Positions 25,101-28,100 of a DNA stretch of 33,688 nt are shown here, piece by piece (the first letter of the stretch is position 1; every line of letters starts with the position of its first letter). The stretch is taken from positions 1-33,688 of the forward strand of contig JAOXYB010020626.1 in assembly GCA_028565635.1 (NCBI GenBank), read 5' to 3'. Origin of the DNA: Phoronis ovalis (taxonomy: Eukaryota; Phoronida; Phoronidae). The position numbers were made by a program, and so were the translations under genes. Below the pieces are notes generated by a model, which was not told the origin of the DNA, did no database searches, and worked only from the letters and a program-made list of their open reading frames with translations.

Positions 25101-28100
25101 AGAGTGTTAATGTTGATGTTAATAGTATGCATTTGAACAAATTGACAAAAAATTAATTCTGTCTGTAGTGATATTTTATTATTGGCACAAAATAATATGT
25201 CTTCTGGTATTTAATTTCCATTTGTTGGCCTTTATTTAGATTGAAGCTTTAATTGTCATCAATTCTATAATAAAACATAATTTTATTACAGAAAGCAACA
25301 GAACACAAGCACAAACAAATCTCAGTCTTGGACTCAAAACGATCAAATGCCATCAATATTGGTATGACTGTTCTGCCCCCTCCAAGGACAATTAAGACAG
25401 CTATTCTGAAAATGGATAGTTCCATTATGAATAGAGAGGGTATAGAAGTAAGTGTGCAAAAACATAAATAAATATTATCGCTTTGGTTTGGAATATTGGT
25501 TTCTTAATTAGTATCTTTCAGTTTTTTTCTCTTTGCTATTATGCTTGCTGCTGAATTAATCAGAGCTAAAAAAAAGTAGGCTAAAAGTAAGCAACTTGAA
25601 TGTATGACAGTTAAAGATGTGACAGTTGACCCAAATATACTTACATGTATTACATGGTGAGATCACTATACATCCCATTGTTCTGAAAGTTACAACCAGA
25701 TATTATGCAGTTTTTCAAATATTTGAAATAGCTCCTTTAACTATACCTATTTATTGTCCTTGCAGAAAATCTTAGCAACAATGATCCCTACCGAGGAAGA
25801 AAAAAGTAAGATCTTGGAAGCTCAGATGTCTAACCCAGATACGCCATTGGGTACAGCTGAACAGTTTTTACTTACTCTTTCATCCATTAGTGAGTTAGCA
25901 GCTCGTCTGCAACTTTGGGCTTTCAAGCTGGACTATGAAAACTTGGAACAGGTTTGTTGAAAAAATGCTTCATTTTTTAATATCAAGCCCGTGTTGTGTA
26001 TTATCTAAGATTGACATTTGGTGTTCTGCTTTCATTGATGGCTTGTTGCCTAAATATAACAAAATTTACTGTTATTGTTTTTGGAAAATAATTTTGACCC
26101 GCTTCAGTTTTTTGCTTTGTGAATTAACAGCATGGTGTCTACTGACGCTTTCTGTAATGCTTTTTGGTGGCAGAAACAATGATAACAGAAGATGATGCTT
26201 TTTGCTTGTAACTATATTAGTTGTAGCTTTAGGTATAATAAAATCAATTGAGATCAACTTGCTTTCTTTGTTATAGATCATATCTAATAAATGTTTCGAT
26301 AATTTTAGGGGAAATGGCAGGTAAAATATTTTGCAGCTGCTTGCTTGCAACTATCTCAGTAGGCACTTGTTATAGGGTTATCCGAAACCTTCTTGGGCTA
26401 ACAAGAGTGGGACTAAGGGAGGCTCCAGAGTGCATGCAACAATCTAAACAACCCTGTGCTTTAGAATTGTGTTAAATGAAAATCACTGTCTTGTATTAGT
26501 CTACCATCCAAATACTCTGCTTTCATCCCAAAGAGATATCACTGATATATGTAATGTGACCATATGAGAGAGAACACAAAATCTAGTACTAGTGTGAAAA
26601 GATACAGCTCAGCATGGTATTGACATGTTTGTTATAAACAACACATATTACCCTGTTTTGAATAATTGAATCACACCTATTATGGTACTAGTTTTAAAAT
26701 AAGAATGACTACACCTTTAAGTTTAGAGATCCTTAAAGAAATATTTTTGGTGTAAGATGAAAGCTACATTTTGGTGCTATTCATGTTAAAGTTGTAGCTA
26801 AGTGACTGTGCTGATAAAAACAGACATTGTTCGTGCTGAGTGCTATATTGATTTGGATACAAAATTGCGAGAATTTAATTAAGAAGTTTCAGATATGTTT
26901 CACAGAGCAAATAACTTTTAATTGTGATTATTTAGTACTTTATAAAAATTAAAGTTTATGTTTAAATGTAATTTGTCTGTTTGAATCTGTTATTTAATTT
27001 TTAAAATCCATTTTATTGTTTTGCAGGAAGTTGCTGAACCTCTTATGGATTTGAAAGATGGAATGGAAGATCTGAAGGCTAATAAAACATTTAAGTGTAT
27101 TCTTGCCATGCTGCTAAGCATAGGAAACTTTTTAAATGGCGTGCAGGTGAGGAGGAAGTTCTGACAATATTATGCTGCACAACCTTGGTATAACGTTTAG
27201 ATGTTTCTTGTATGCGTATGTGAAGAAAATATTAAAAATGCTGCTTACATGGTATCTGTTCAGAAAAATTGATGTAACACATGTATTAAATTGTAATCCT
27301 ATGCGACTGAAATGCAGAGTAACACAAGTGGAAACTTGTTCAATAAAATGATAGTTCAGTAATTTTATTTCTTAATTTGCACATTGTGGTAATCATATTC
27401 CTATTTTATCTTGTTTTCAGTCAAAAGGTTTCCACATCGATTATCTTGCCAGAGTACCAGAAGTAAAAGACACAGTGCATAAACACTCTCTGCTTCATCA
27501 TCTATGTGGCATGATCATGGAACAGTTCCCAGAAAGTACTGATCTGTATTCTGAGATTGGAAACATCAATAGATGTGCAAAGGTATTTATTTGTATGTTT
27601 ATAATTAAGCTAGTGAGTTGAAAAATCACTTTCTGTTATAGTAAACTAATCAAATTTCCTAAGCTTCATTATGATTGTGTGAACTATCTATTTCATATGC
27701 TTCATTATGATTGTGTGAACTATCTATTTTCTTTTGTTTCCAATTATTATAACTTAAAATTATCTGTTTGCACAGGTTGACTGGGATGAGTTGGAGAGAA
27801 AACTTCATAAGCTAGAATCTGATTGTAAACTGGGAATGGAGAACTTACGTCTTGTAGCCAAACATGAACCACATTATTCACCTCTTAAAAATAAGTAAGT
27901 GGTCAACATATTGAGGTTCAAATGTAAAATCTGGATTTCTTTTATTAAGGTACTTTTTGGTGAAAAAAATAATGAGCTGTTTATTAAATCAGTTTAAAGA
28001 AATTTCGATATTATACTCTTTAAATTTACAGTGGCATAGAAAATGTGTCGTAAGTAGTCTTTATGTGAAATGTTGCCTCACTCACTTCAGTTATTTCCAT

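Noticed and set aside
26309-26320. 12-nt symmetric candidate microexon in intron 16
   Set aside because: The donor GTAAAA is weak, and insertion would disrupt a well-conserved FH2 helix.
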